This document shows positions 22,293-33,700 of a DNA stretch of 64,000 nt, one piece after another (the first letter of the stretch is position 1; every line of letters begins with the position of its first letter). The translations under genes and the position numbers were made by a program. Source of the stretch: Anthracocystis setariae (Eukaryota; Basidiomycota; Ustilaginomycetes; Ustilaginales; Ustilaginaceae); the NCBI GenBank assembly GCA_928724745.1, contig CAKMXJ010000020.1:1-64000 (forward strand), read 5' to 3'. Below the pieces are notes generated by a model. That model saw nothing but the letters and a program-made list of their open reading frames with translations. It was not told the DNA's origin and ran no database searches.

Positions 22293-24293
22293 ATGCCTTG
22301 GGTTTACCAGGAGCAGGAACTAGGGGATACTGACTTCCCTGACCCTATAAGGGTACCTTATCCCGAGACACCGGAGGATCTAGATGGGTTTAGCTTCACT
22401 TGCAACCCCTGGAACCTACTTTCAACCTTTGGCAAGTACAGTATTGTTACCTTAACCTCCCATGCACCCCAAATCAGGGATGTCAAGTACTATGAAGGTT
22501 GGGTCTACCTAGGTACAGGTCCCTGTGTACTGAAGATCCACCCTAGGTACAAGGTACCTCTCCTGCAGGAACTGAACTACACCCTCACTCTGCAGGCGTC
22601 AAACTACCCTACAACCATGATTGAGGGTAGTCAGCATGTTACCATGTATGACCTTGTAGATAGGTTGGAGTCGGTTGGCTGTACTTCAGTCCGGGTTCAA
22701 AGCTATGGAATGAAGTTCAACCTAGATGATGTACCGGTTGAACATCTGGTCAACCTAGGTGAACCCGAGCATCCCCTAGCTGCAACCAACTTCTATGACA
22801 TTGGAAGGAACTATGCCCAGGTTCATGTGGTGTTGGTCAAGGCTCCCAACCTACCTTCAGGTACTTGTACCACCTATCCCATGCTTACAAGGTTGGGTGA
22901 TGGTCATGGTTCCCTCAGTATGACTACCATGTACCGGGGTGATACCTACAAGATCAAGGTTTACCCCCTCCTTGTACATGCCATGAAGGCCACTTCAGGC
23001 AAGTTCAACAACTACAACCCTAGGTCCATCCATACTTGCCGCCTCAAGGAAACCAACTTGTTGAACCGTCAAGATAGGTTGGCCAAGTTCCCAGCAGTTA
23101 AACTTGGTGGACTCCGGGTTGAAGTTACTGTCCATGCCAGTACAGTGCAGGAAGCTAGGTTCAAGATCTATGTTAGTGGGTTCCTGGAACTCAAGGAGTG
23201 GTTGAACCCCACTTTACCCCACATGGCCAACTGCCAACTTAGCCTCAAGTTCATCAAACGTAGGGACTACCTCAACAACTTCAACCAACTGCTCACCAAA
23301 GCTCAGGAACTTAGGGTCTTCCAGGGTAGAGCTATCAAGAAACCAGGTAAGGTACGTACCTATATCATACAAGACCTGTTCAATGCCCTAGGTTGGAACT
23401 CAGGTATACGTACTTCAAGGTGGGAGAAGGACCTTGGACCCTGGTGGAACTGGACTCCAAGTACAGTTGACATCGATGAAGTGATGGAAACTGTGGTTGA
23501 CCCCCAGTCCAGGTTCAAGGATCCCCTCTTGGAGGAGGTTCACCTGCAGGAGATCCTAAGGTGTGTCAAGATCTACAAGAGGGGAAGTAAGTACAAGGCA
23601 TATGTACATGGGGACAACGGCAGGAACCAACCTTTTGGGTCCAGTACATCCAAGTTGGAGTTGGGTAAACAGGTCTTTGCCAAGTACAAGTACCAATGGA
23701 CCAAGCATTGCTACCTTGTAGATGACCCTTTCCCTACTTCAACCAAGTCAAGGGACCTTGACTCCAGTTTGGAGAAGTACAACATCCTGTCAACCCACGT
23801 TCTTGGACCTTTGGAGATCTTCTCTGAACTTCAAGGAAGTAAGAACTACCGTGTAACTGCCGGGTACATACAAGGAGATGGGAACTGCCAGTTCAGAGCT
23901 ATTGCCAAGTTGGTTTATGGTACCCAGAAGTACCATGGCAAGGTGCGTGAAGAGGTGGTCAAGTACCTTGAACACCACCAACCCATGGTAGAAGCTCTCC
24001 TTGTGGCCACCAATGGTACTCCCCATGCCTTCAACCCACCTTGTACTGTGGCACAGTACCTTGAAGGTATGTACACCCTAGGTACATGGGGAGATGACGC
24101 TACCTTGTCAGCTGCTGTCAACTACTATGGACTGAAGTTGGTGGTAGTTAATGTGGACTGTACCCACTTTGAAGTGCGGGCACAGCATGGAACCACAGAT
24201 AAAGGTCAGTGGCATGCACTTTACTACACTGGCAACCACTATGAACTGGTGTACAAGGTACCTTACCAGCCAGTTCCCTCCCCTTCACCCTAG
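22293..24293 (+). CDS. P3: YGMK-family protein with OTU cysteine protease domain
   Basis: 666 residues. I chose the ATG at 22293 (TACCATGCC) because the 87 upstream in-frame codons are T/H/L low-complexity leader. It shares the family core with P2 (YGMK, PEHPL, KVYPLLVHAMK, GGLRVEVTV, LFNALGWNSG). The zinc-ribbon position is present but its cysteines are lost. The OTU domain is intact: D529-G-N-C532, GTWGDDATLSAAV, and H649 in NHYELV. The DNA is unusual: by hand count about 36 GTAC in 2.0 kb against about 8 expected, with many CCTAGG and AGGTTCAA, and the same motifs fill the flanking non-coding DNA. P2 has only a normal GTAC number. Confidence 0.9.
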   Translation: MPWVYQEQELGDTDFPDPIRVPYPETPEDLDGFSFTCNPWNLLSTFGKYSIVTLTSHAPQIRDVKYYEGWVYLGTGPCVLKIHPRYKVPLLQELNYTLTLQASNYPTTMIEGSQHVTMYDLVDRLESVGCTSVRVQSYGMKFNLDDVPVEHLVNLGEPEHPLAATNFYDIGRNYAQVHVVLVKAPNLPSGTCTTYPMLTRLGDGHGSLSMTTMYRGDTYKIKVYPLLVHAMKATSGKFNNYNPRSIHTCRLKETNLLNRQDRLAKFPAVKLGGLRVEVTVHASTVQEARFKIYVSGFLELKEWLNPTLPHMANCQLSLKFIKRRDYLNNFNQLLTKAQELRVFQGRAIKKPGKVRTYIIQDLFNALGWNSGIRTSRWEKDLGPWWNWTPSTVDIDEVMETVVDPQSRFKDPLLEEVHLQEILRCVKIYKRGSKYKAYVHGDNGRNQPFGSSTSKLELGKQVFAKYKYQWTKHCYLVDDPFPTSTKSRDLDSSLEKYNILSTHVLGPLEIFSELQGSKNYRVTAGYIQGDGNCQFRAIAKLVYGTQKYHGKVREEVVKYLEHHQPMVEALLVATNGTPHAFNPPCTVAQYLEGMYTLGTWGDDATLSAAVNYYGLKLVVVNVDCTHFEVRAQHGTTDKGQWHALYYTGNHYELVYKVPYQPVPSPSP

Positions 24294-24974
24294 TTCAACT
24301 GTACACAGACCCTGCTTGTAGATACCTTGGCCCCAGTTGTAGATAGTTTCCAGGACCTCATCTGAGGTTTTTCATCCCCACTACATCCAGTAGATGGGGG
24401 TTTTCCTCACAATGAAGTACCTTTGTCCATGTTAAACGTACCTGACCAAGCTTGACATGCAGTTGATGTGGGGTGTGGGTACCTTTGACCTTGGGTCTAC
24501 TGACGTCAACACCATACCATAACCATGGTTGTACCAGGGTTGAAGTACCTTGAGAGTACTTTACCGCGCTTTACGGTACTTCCGGCAGTCAATGGCACTT
24601 CACCCTAGGTTCAACCTAGGTTGGCCCTAGGTTCACCCTAAGTACATACCCCAGGTCAACCCCCTGCTGAGACCAACTTTGAACCGCCATATCTCCGCAA
24701 CCACACACTTTCCAGGCTAGCCACGCTATGTACACACTCCCTACACACTCCTCTACATGTCTACTTAAGGCAGCAAGCCATTTGGAGGTGATCAAAAACT
24801 TTTTTTTCTTCCCCGGGTGATCAGCCCACCACACCTTCAACGTCAAATATCTCGGAATTGGCGTTAATCGGTAACGCCAAAGTTTGCATACACCCTCCGT
24901 TTGGGTCCCTCTACAAGTTTCATTAGTACAGATTTCACGGTGTGAACGGCCTCCGTGGGAATCACCTTGTAACC
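24294..24974 (+). repeat. P3 3' region ending in an alpha piece
   Basis: After the stop comes a GAGGTTTTTCATCC-type tract shared with 17690-17760, then from 24660 an alpha piece: CAACTTTGAACC, GGTGATCAAAAAC, CCCCGGGTGATCA, the hairpin GGCGTTAATCGGTAACGCC (about 24857-24875), TTTCATTAGTACAGATTTC, and the end CACCTTGTAACC. It links an intact gene to the same right end found gene-free in 1-5520. Confidence 0.75.
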
Positions 24975-27454
24975 AGGAAGTACAGTTCAACCTCGGTCCA
25001 AACTATGCTTGGCACATAGTTCAACTTCAAGTCACCCAGCTTGGACTCCATCATAACACCTCAGCCAGCATCCAAGTTTGAACTTCAACCCTCAGTCAAC
25101 CTACCCTCAACTTCGGTCAACCCTACTTGGACCCCATCTTCAAACCTGGGTTGACCGAACTTGGACCTAGGTTCAAGGTACCTTGGTGTCAACTTTGAAC
25201 CCCTGTAGCACCGCAACCACTTGCAATTTCACCACTCTTGACATGTGTACAGCCTCTCTATAGGTTCTTCTAGCTGTTCCACACATTGCCTCCACCCTTC
25301 CTCCGCTTTGAAAAAAAAATATTCTTCCCCGACAGAATCCTGGCGGCAACTTCAAATGCCCGTATCTCCGTCAATAGAGTAAACTTTACCCCAAACTCAA
25401 TGGTTTCTGGCAGCTCTCAGCCAGCTCTACAACTCTCATTAGTACAGATTTGATGGTGAAATTCATAGTCGCTGAGGAGAGCCTTGTAACCCCCGTCTTG
25501 CCAGATGAATACAGACGCGTCTCACAATTCAATTGGACCGTCTTCCAATTTTCAAATGGACCGTCTTCCAGAGGGCCAGACGCGAGCTGCCCACCTGGGG
25601 ATAAGCATTAGAACCCTAACCCTAACCAGGAAGTACAGTTCAACCTCGGTCCAAACTATGCTTGGCACATAGTTCAACTTCAAGTCACCCAGCTTGGACT
25701 CCATCATAACACCTCAGCCAGCATCCAAGTTTGAACTTCAACCCTCAGTCAACCTACCCTCAACTTCGGTCAACCCTACTTGGACCCCATCTTCAAACCT
25801 GGGTTGACCGAACTTGGACCTAGGTTCAAGGTACCTTGGTGTCAACTTTGAACCCCTGTAGCACCGCAACCACTTGCAATTTCACCACTCTTGACATGTG
25901 TACAGCCTCTCTATAGGTTCTTCTAGCTGTTCCACACATTGCCTCCACCCTTCCTCCGCTTTGAAAAAAAAATATTCTTCCCCGACAGAATCCTGGCGGC
26001 AACTTCAAATGCCCGTATCTCCGTCAATAGAGTAAACTTTACCCCAAACTCAATGGTTTCTGGCAGCTCTCAGCCAGCTCTACAACTCTCATTAGTACAG
26101 ATTTGATGGTGAAATTCATAGTCGCTGAGGAGAGCCTTGTAACCCCCGTCTTGCCAGATGAATACAGACGCGTCTCACAATTCAATTGGACCGTCTTCCA
26201 ATTTTCAAATGGACCGTCTTCCAGAGGGCCAGACGCGAGCTGCCCACCTGGGGATAAGCATTAGAACCCTAACCCTAACCAGGAAGTACAGTTCAACCTC
26301 GGTCCAAACTATGCTTGGCACATAGTTCAACTTCAAGTCACCCAGCTTGGACTCCATCATAACACCTCAGCCAGCATCCAAGTTTGAACTTCAACCCTCA
26401 GTCAACCTACCCTCAACTTCGGTCAACCCTACTTGGACCCCATCTTCAAACCTGGGTTGACCGAACTTGGACCTAGGTTCAAGGTACCTTGGTGTCAACT
26501 TTGAACCCCTGTAGCACCGCAACCACTTGCAATTTCACCACTCTTGACATGTGTACAGCCTCTCTATAGGTTCTTCTAGCTGTTCCACACATTGCCTCCA
26601 CCCTTCCTCCGCTTTGAAAAAAAAATATTCTTCCCCGACAGAATCCTGGCGGCAACTTCAAATGCCCGTATCTCCGTCAATAGAGTAAACTTTACCCCAA
26701 ACTCAATGGTTTCTGGCAGCTCTCAGCCAGCTCTACAACTCTCATTAGTACAGATTTGATGGTGAAATTCATAGTCGCTGAGGAGAGCCTTGTAACCCCC
26801 GTCTTGCCAGATGAATACAGACGCGTCTCACAATTCAATTGGACCGTCTTCCAATTTTCAAATGGACCGTCTTCCAGAGGGCCAGACGCAAGCTGCCCAC
26901 CTGGGGATAAGCATTAGAACCCTAACCCTAACCAGGAAGTACAGTTCAACCTCGGTCCAAACTATGCTTGGCACATAGTTCAACTTCAAGTCACCCAGCT
27001 TGGACTCCATCATAACACCTCAGCCAGCATCCAAGTTTGAACTTCAACCCTCAGTCAACCTACCCTCAACTTCGGTCAACCCTACTTGGACCCCATCTTC
27101 AAACCTGGGTTGACCGAACTTGGACCTAGGTTCAAGGTACCTTGGTGTCAACTTTGAACCCCTGTAGCACCGCAACCACTTGCAATTTCACCACTCTTGA
27201 CATGTGTACAGCCTCTCTATAGGTTCTTCTAGCTGTTCCACACATTGCCTCCACCCTTCCTCCGCTTTGAAAAAAAAATATTCTTCCCCGACAGAATCCT
27301 GGCGGCAACTTCAAATGCCCGTATCTCCGTCAATAGAGTAAACTTTACCCCAAACTCAATGGTTTCTGGCAGCTCTCAGCCAGCTCTACAACTCTCATTA
27401 GTACAGATTTGATGGTGAAATTCATAGTCGCTGAGGAGAGCCTTGTAACCCCAA
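24974..27454 (+). repeat. 653-bp tandem array, four copies
   Basis: Units begin at 24974, 25627, 26280 and 26933 (exactly 653 bp apart), with the last truncated at 27454. Each holds the gamma piece, a GTCTTGCCAGATGAATACAG segment with GGACCGTCTTCC motifs, and GATAAGCATTAGAACCCTAACCCTAACC. Copies are almost identical (one visible change, GACGCGAGC to GACGCAAGC), so the amplification is recent. Confidence 0.95.
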
Positions 27455-27842
27455 AAGCGAATTTAAACTTAACTAAATTAGTCTGGAACTAAATTAGTTT
27501 CCTGGCCTAAACTAGACCGCATAGCTTTGCGTGGGCTGTGCTATTGTGCTAGGCCCGCTTGTGGGCGCTTCTATTATACGCCCTGACGCCCACAGGGGCT
27601 TATCCACAAAGATCTAGGGGCACAGGGTGTTCCCAGGCCAAAGTAGTTCACTTTCCTTAGTGGAAACTTTGCTTTTTCACACTACATGACCTCCTATGCC
27701 GGATTTGACCGTTCTGGACCGCCCACACACCGCCCCTGACGCCTAGGCACGTCACCCTTGGCCCACAGGGCCTTATCTTCGAAGATCCAGGGCCTTCACT
27801 TAGTGGAAACTTTGCTTTTTCACACTAAAATGACCCCCTATG
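27455..27842 (+). repeat. Tandem host sequence (about 143-bp unit) hit by E1
   Basis: Units contain TTAGTGGAAACTTTGC, CACGTCACCCTTGGC and GAAGATCCAGGG, at about 27656 and 27799; a further diverged unit resumes after E1 at 36054-36180. No gene seen. Confidence 0.7.
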
Positions 27843-28201
27843 TGTTAAGCTCCTGGGGTCTTAGAACCTCGGAACGTGGCGGTGCGTCTGTGTCGAGGCC
27901 AGGGGCGTGGTACCGGGTGTTGCTCCCGGGATCGTTGCCAAGATAGCGGAGCGGGCGAGCGGGAGATCGGGAGAAGGTCTGATATTTCCACCTACTAGAG
28001 TGAGTAAGCTAAAATACAATCGACGTCCTGTCGTGAGTGTGGCGGGATCATTTCGTGAGATTATGTGGCCACCCGGATATCCCCCGGAAGATGCCGCAGT
28101 CTGTCCCGATCCTCGATCCGGGACTTCATCGGGGGGAACTACCCCCGTCAATGTTAATACTGAAACCAAACACTAACTCTCCCGATATCCCAATCATAAC
28201 A
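27843..28201 (-). repeat. E1 left LTR (3' LTR in element sense)
   Basis: 359 bp, begins TGTTAAGC and ends CATAACA on the + strand. Confidence 0.95.
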
Positions 28202-28402
28202 TTACCCCCCCCCCCCGGGAAGGCCGACGTCCTCGTGGCCTATATGGTTCTCCCGGGTCTTAAGCTCCACCCGGGAGGTTCCCGGACCCACCACGCGCGG
28301 TCCGCGCTGAGAACAAAGGAGTCAGGAACGGACGCTTTGTGTGCCTGGCGGGGCGTGCGCGGCGGAGCGTGCGCAGCGGGCTGAGCGCTAACTTTTCTTT
28401 TG

Positions 28403-28410
28403 TATATAAG
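28403..28410 (+). promoter_or_regulatory. TATA box of the E1 antisense gene
   Basis: TATATAAG, 82 bp before the ATG at 28492. It is conserved in E2 at 45645-45652 with the same following GACTCG, although the surroundings have diverged. Confidence 0.7.
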
Positions 28411-28491
28411 ACTCGTCTCGCTCCCGTTCCTGGTTCCTTCTTTCCCCCCACAACCCCTCGTTCTGCAACTCGGAACATATTCTTTGGCAAC

Positions 28492-30413
28492 ATGCGTAGT
28501 AAGTATAGTTCCGGGACCCGGGCTACGAGAGTGAGGCCGGTGACTGACATCTTTGCCTTCCCGTTTAATACAGCAACACGATCCTCCACCCGGCGAGGTG
28601 GCCCCGACGGTGGGGTAGCGGGAGGTTCTGCCCCCGCCCCCGAACAACTGGCTGTGGACGAGTCCCGGGGTGCTAATGCCCCGGAGGTTGTGGACGAGTC
28701 CCGGGGCGTGAGTGCCCCGGAGGGTGTGGATGAGTCGGGCCACTATGTGGCCCAAGAGGGAGACGTAGTCTCCCTGTACGTGGATGAGTCCCCCGTGCTC
28801 CCGCGCGGGGAAGCTGGCCCCGAATTGGTCCCGGGTGCCAGTGGTGTGGACGAGTCCCCGGTACAGGCTTCGGCCTCGTGCCGGGATGATGGGCAGCAGG
28901 CTCCCGGGCTCCCGGGCAGCGAAGCCAGCGGCGTGGTGGTTCCCTCCAGCGGGACCACCCCCGGGTCTTTGGTCGCGGCCACCCCGGCTCCCGGGGCAGG
29001 TGTACCGATCGGGGACCCTGGTAGGCTGGCGGCGCTTGTCCGGGAGGTTCGAGCACGGGGTACCCCTCCCGCTTCCGAGGGGTACGGGCATTGTTGGTCT
29101 TGCGCCAACAGCAAAAAGAAACCCCACCCGCAGTGCTCCCTGGGCTATGCGCACCGGGACGTCGGGGGTCCAGAGGACCCCCGGGACGGTCAGCATGCCG
29201 CGTGTGAGCGTTGCCACGACGCGGGGTATCCCTGCGACTGGCAGGGGCGCGTCCCGGACATCACGGGACGCCAGGAGGGCGGCTTCCTTATGGAAGCCTA
29301 TCTTGTCCTCCGGGCCCGGGGTCAACGTCCTAACCCCGGGATGCCCTTCACGTCGTTCTCCGCGGCGGACCTCCCGGAGTACCTGGCGGCCGAGTACGCC
29401 CCTGCGCGTGCTCGGTACGAGGCCCGTCGGCAGGCCAAGGCGGGGAGTCGTCCCCGGGCTCCCGAGTCTCCCGCTGGGGCGTCTTCCAGTGCTGGCGGCA
29501 GTGCCCCGGGTTCCCGGCCCCCTCGGGGTCAAAGGGGGTGGAAGCAAACCACCCTCATCCCCGATGCTCCCTTGGCCCTGCGCCAAGTTTGTCCCTTCGA
29601 TGCTCCGGGGGACCAACATATGGCCGGGGCCCGGGAGGCGGCATCCCACGCGGCGGGAGTGATCGCCGCGCTGGTACAGGTCCTTCGCCGGACCGCTGCC
29701 GTGGGGGCGGAGCGACGTCTCTCCTGGTCGTACCGGGACGAGAATATCCTCCGCTACGTGGAGGGGGTGAGTCATGCCTTCGGAGGCATCACTCAGGAGC
29801 TTGGCGTCCCGCCTCCTCCCCCGCCCCCGGTAGTGCCTCCCGCTGCTCCCGCCCCCGTCCCTGCTCCCGCTCCCGCGCCCCACTCGCGCGGCGGCGCCCC
29901 GAGGCGCAACGCCGAAGCTGGGCCGTCCCGGATCCGGGGGACCCCCCCTCCCCGGGATATGCCCCGGCGACCCCGGAGGTGGCGCGTGCTAAGAGGCAGC
30001 GCCCCGGGACGCCTACGCGGGAGCGAACTTCCCGTGCGAGTGGCTCCCGTTCCCAAACGGGAGGAAAGCGCCCTCCTCAGACGGGGGGGTAAGCGCCTCC
30101 CGGGGAGCTTCCAAACGGGCGGGAAGCGTCTCCCGGTGGGCGGACTTCGCCCTCCCTCTCCCGAACCCGGAGAGGCGTGCCCAGCGCCGCCGAGCTCAGG
30201 CGGTGGGTGCGGGACATGCGGGCCCCGATCCGTGCCCGCCGTCGGGAGAGCTCCCGGGAAGACTCCCGGGGTGAGTCCCGCGACGAGGAGTCCTCGGGGG
30301 CGGAGGACCGAAGCCGGGAGTCCGGGGAGGACTCCGACGAGGATGTGGTGATGGTGGACTCGGACGTATACGAGTCCCGTCCCCGCACCCCTCCACGTCG
30401 GGGGCATCGATAG
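28492..30413 (+). pseudogene. E1 antisense Zn-cluster gene, frame broken
   Basis: Same gene as the intact E2 copy (45733-47664). ATGCGTA is followed by a GTAAGT donor at 28499 and a CAG acceptor at 28573 (75 nt, a multiple of 3). It encodes CWSCANSKKK...C and CERCHDAGYPC, an Ala/Pro-rich middle with a proline run, QTGGKRLP-type basic repeats and an acidic DEDVVMVDSD tail. Compared with E2, the frame is lost in a C-rich run near 29941-29957 and again at a G7 run near 30083-30089, so the tail is read in another frame (to 30413). These may be true mutations or homopolymer base-calling errors. Confidence 0.75.
28499..28573 (+). other. Intron of the E1 antisense gene
   Basis: GTAAGTATAG donor, AATACAG acceptor, 75 nt. 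Its length is a multiple of three, so both spliced and unspliced forms keep the frame. Confidence 0.55.
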
Positions 30414-30499
30414 GCCCCCGGGAACTGTGTCATGTCGTGTGTCCGGGATCATTAGGATCCCGGGAATAAAATTGTGTTTGCCGTGAATTCCCGCGTGTT

Positions 30500-30560
30500 G
30501 AGGGTGTGTGTGTGTGTGTGTGAGTGAGGATGAGAGTGTGGGTGTGTGTGTGCGTGTGTC
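30500..30560 (+). repeat. GT microsatellite in E1
   Basis: (GT)n runs with interruptions just after the antisense gene. E2 has a shorter run at about 47755-47768. Confidence 0.9.
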
Positions 30561-30764
30561 GATGAGCCTTCTGTCCCCTGGGCGTGGTGACCGGGTCGAG
30601 GGGACACCCGGAGCACACTGAGTTTGGCGGGACGCCTGACTCCCGACAACTGTCCCGCGTCCCGGATCGGGCTGGTGCGTCCTCCGTTCCCTGGCTGCTG
30701 CTTCCCAAGGTGACCGCGCCGGCCGCTCCCGCGCTAGAGTCCGAGGGGCGGGGGCAATCGGGAG

Positions 30765-33700
30765 TCAGCAGTCCCGGGAGCTAGCTTGGCTCCCGGACTG
30801 CCGCTGATGGAATTCCTGGAGCAACTCCTGGCTATTCTCTAAGTGAGCCGCTGGCTCCCACGTAGGTTGGGTGTAGCCTGCCCACTTCACCCGGTACTGC
30901 CGCCCCCGACGTGTCTCTCGGGAAGCCAAAATATCTTCCACTTCGAAGTCCTGTCGGTCGTCCTCCAGGCGCCGGGACGTCGGGGCGTGCTCGGAGGGTC
31001 GGGTGTCCGGGGAGTGCGGTTCCAGGAGGCTGACGTGAAACACCGGGTGGATTTTCCAGGCGGGCGGGAGGTCCAACTTGTAGGCCCGGGGGCCCACCGC
31101 CTTGAGAACCCGGAACGGCCCCGCTAACGGGTTCCCTAACTTCCGGGACGGTCGATCTTGACGGAGATGTCGGGTGCGGAGTAGCACCATGTCACCCCCG
31201 GAAAAAGACCGGTCCATCCTGGAGCGGTTTGCGTATTTGGACATCAGGGTGGCAGCGTGGTTAATGTTGGCCCGGCAGTGTTGGAGGAGTCCCCGGAAAG
31301 CCGAATCGGAGGGCGGTATACCGCCCGGGGAAAGGGCTGGTGACCCGGGGAGGGTTTTCGGGGTGAATCCAAACAGGGGTAGGGTGGCCGGTAGCCCGGT
31401 TGTAGCTGACACTCTATTGTTTAGCGTAAGTTGGGCGTACGGTAGCCAGGACGCCCAGTCGTCCTGCTGGTAGTTGACATAGAATCGGAGGAAAACCTCT
31501 AGATTTTGATTAACACGCTCGGTTTGGCCATCTGTTTGCGGGTGATAGGCTGTGGAGAGGGCCGGAGTGGTCCCGAGGGCTGTTAGGATATCCTTCCACA
31601 GGGACGCTACAAACGTGCGCCCCGGTCTGACACGATGGTGTCCGGGAGTCCAAAATAGGCAAAGACGCGGGAGAACAGCATGTGGGCGAGATCTTTGGCC
31701 GTATCGGACTTCCGGGCCGGGAGGAAAAGGGAGTACTTGGTGAGACGATCGACGACGACGAGGATGGAGTCGAACGTGAGGCCACCGACCCGGGAAACCG
31801 GGAGACCCTCAATATGGTCCATGGTGATGGTCCCGAACGGCCGGGTCGGGGCGTCGAGCGGGAGCAGCAGTCCGTAAGGCTTATGCCGGGGCGCTTTAGC
31901 GCGCTTACAGGCTCCACAGGTCCGAACGTACTCCGTGACATCGTGCTTGAAATTGGGCCAGGAGTGGTGGCGGCGGACCAGTTCCAGGGTAGCGGCCACT
32001 CCCGGGTGTCCCGCCGTCGGGTGGTCGTGATAGCGCTCTAGGATTCGTTTCACTTCGGCGGGGGACGCGGGACTGGTCGGGAGAGGGTCGGGGCCCGGGA
32101 CTACGTCCGATATCCGGTGCGCAGCCGGTGTTCGTTGTTCCGCCAGCCCGAGATCTTGGAACAGGTAAGGGGGTAGGAGGACCGCGACGTTAGAGGGGTC
32201 ATGCTGATGATTGGTGGTGGTGGTGTTGGGATGACCATCGGAGCGCCGGGACAGAGCGTCTGGGCGGGTTGCCTGGGTCCCGGGTCGGTACGTAATGGTA
32301 AACGTGAACTCCCCGAGAGCCATGCTCCACCGGGCCTGCCGCCTGTTAAGTTGCCGTTTCGTTTGGAAATATTGGAGGGCCTGGTGGTCGGTGAGCACCT
32401 CAAACGGCTCCTGGAGCCCGTGGAGGTAATGTCTCCATTCTTGCAACGCGTCTACGATCGCTAGGAGTTCTTTATCGTGGATTTCGTAATTACGCTCTGC
32501 GGGTTGCATCTTTCGCGACCAATAGGCTACCGGATGGAGCCGGTGGGTCGAGGGCCGGGGTACAGCCTCGGGGTCGGTCCCCGGGGCGGCGTACCACTGT
32601 GAGAGTACGGCAGCCACGACGTAATCGCTAGCGTCTGTTTCGATCACTGTGAGCCGGGAGGGATCGAAGTGTTGTAGGATTGGGGCGGTAGTGAAGGCTT
32701 CTTTGAGTCGGATGAAAGCCTCCCGCTCCTGGGGCTCCAGGTTGATCTTACCGGAGGCCTTGTTCTTGAGCCGATCGGTGAGCGGGGACGCCACCCGGGA
32801 GTAGTGCCGGATGAAGCGGCGATAGAAGTTGGCAAACCCTAAGAAGACCTGGATGTCCCGGATGGTGACTGGTTCTGGCCAGGACGTCACCGCGTCCACC
32901 TTACCGGGGTCCATGCTGATCCCCCCGGGACTGACCCGGTACCCGAGGAACTCGACAGACGAGGTCCCGAAGTCACATTTTTCCGGGGCACAGTACAGCT
33001 TGTGGTCTCGGAGGCGTCTCAACACCTCCCGGACGTGAGAGGTGTGTTCTGCGGGGTCAACCGAGAATATGAGGATATCATCCAAATACACTATTACGGT
33101 GACATCCAAGAGGTCGTGGAGAACGTGGTTCATGAGACGCTGGAAAGTGGACGGGGCGTTACATAGTCCAAAGGGCATAACTAAGTATTCGTAGCTCCCG
33201 TACCTGGTCCGGAAGGCTGTTTTCCATTCGTCGCCCTCCGCGATGCGGACAAGATTGTAGGCCCCCTTAAGATCCAATTTTGTGTAAATCTTAGCCCGGG
33301 AGAGGCAGTCCAGGTGCTCGGAGATCAGGGGAATCGGATACTTGTCCTTGACGGTGATGCTGTTGAGGGCCCGGTAGTCGACGCAAAGGCGGAGTTTGCC
33401 ATCTTTCTTCGGGACGAAGATGATAGGGGCGGCTGCCGGGCTCTTGGACGGCCGGATGAACCCTATCTCAAGCATCTTATCAAGATAGGTCTTAAGTTCC
33501 TCCATTTCTCTCCCGGAGAGGGAGTATAGTGCGCCATGTGGGATCTGGGCTCCGGGGAGGAGGTTAATCTGGTGGTCGTGAGGCCGGCGAGGCGGGAGCA
33601 CGTCGGCGTTAACCTCATTGAACACGTCCGAGAAGTCCCGGTACTCTTCCGGGAGGCCTGGGGCCCGGGGTGGCCCCAAAGAGCTGGGGTGGATAGCGAA

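Noticed and set aside
24974..27454. CRISPR array
   Set aside because: The 653-bp units are tandem duplications without repeat-spacer structure, and the genome is eukaryotic. The same holds for the 21-bp array at 42085-42660.
1..27454. Subtelomeric RecQ-like helicase gene or Penelope-type reverse transcriptase
   Set aside because: I looked for helicase motifs and RT motifs in the telomere-side modules and found none; the only RT is in the gypsy elements.
28492..30413. Envelope gene of an errantivirus-like element
   Set aside because: It is on the opposite strand, has no signal peptide or membrane segment, and carries a zinc cluster.
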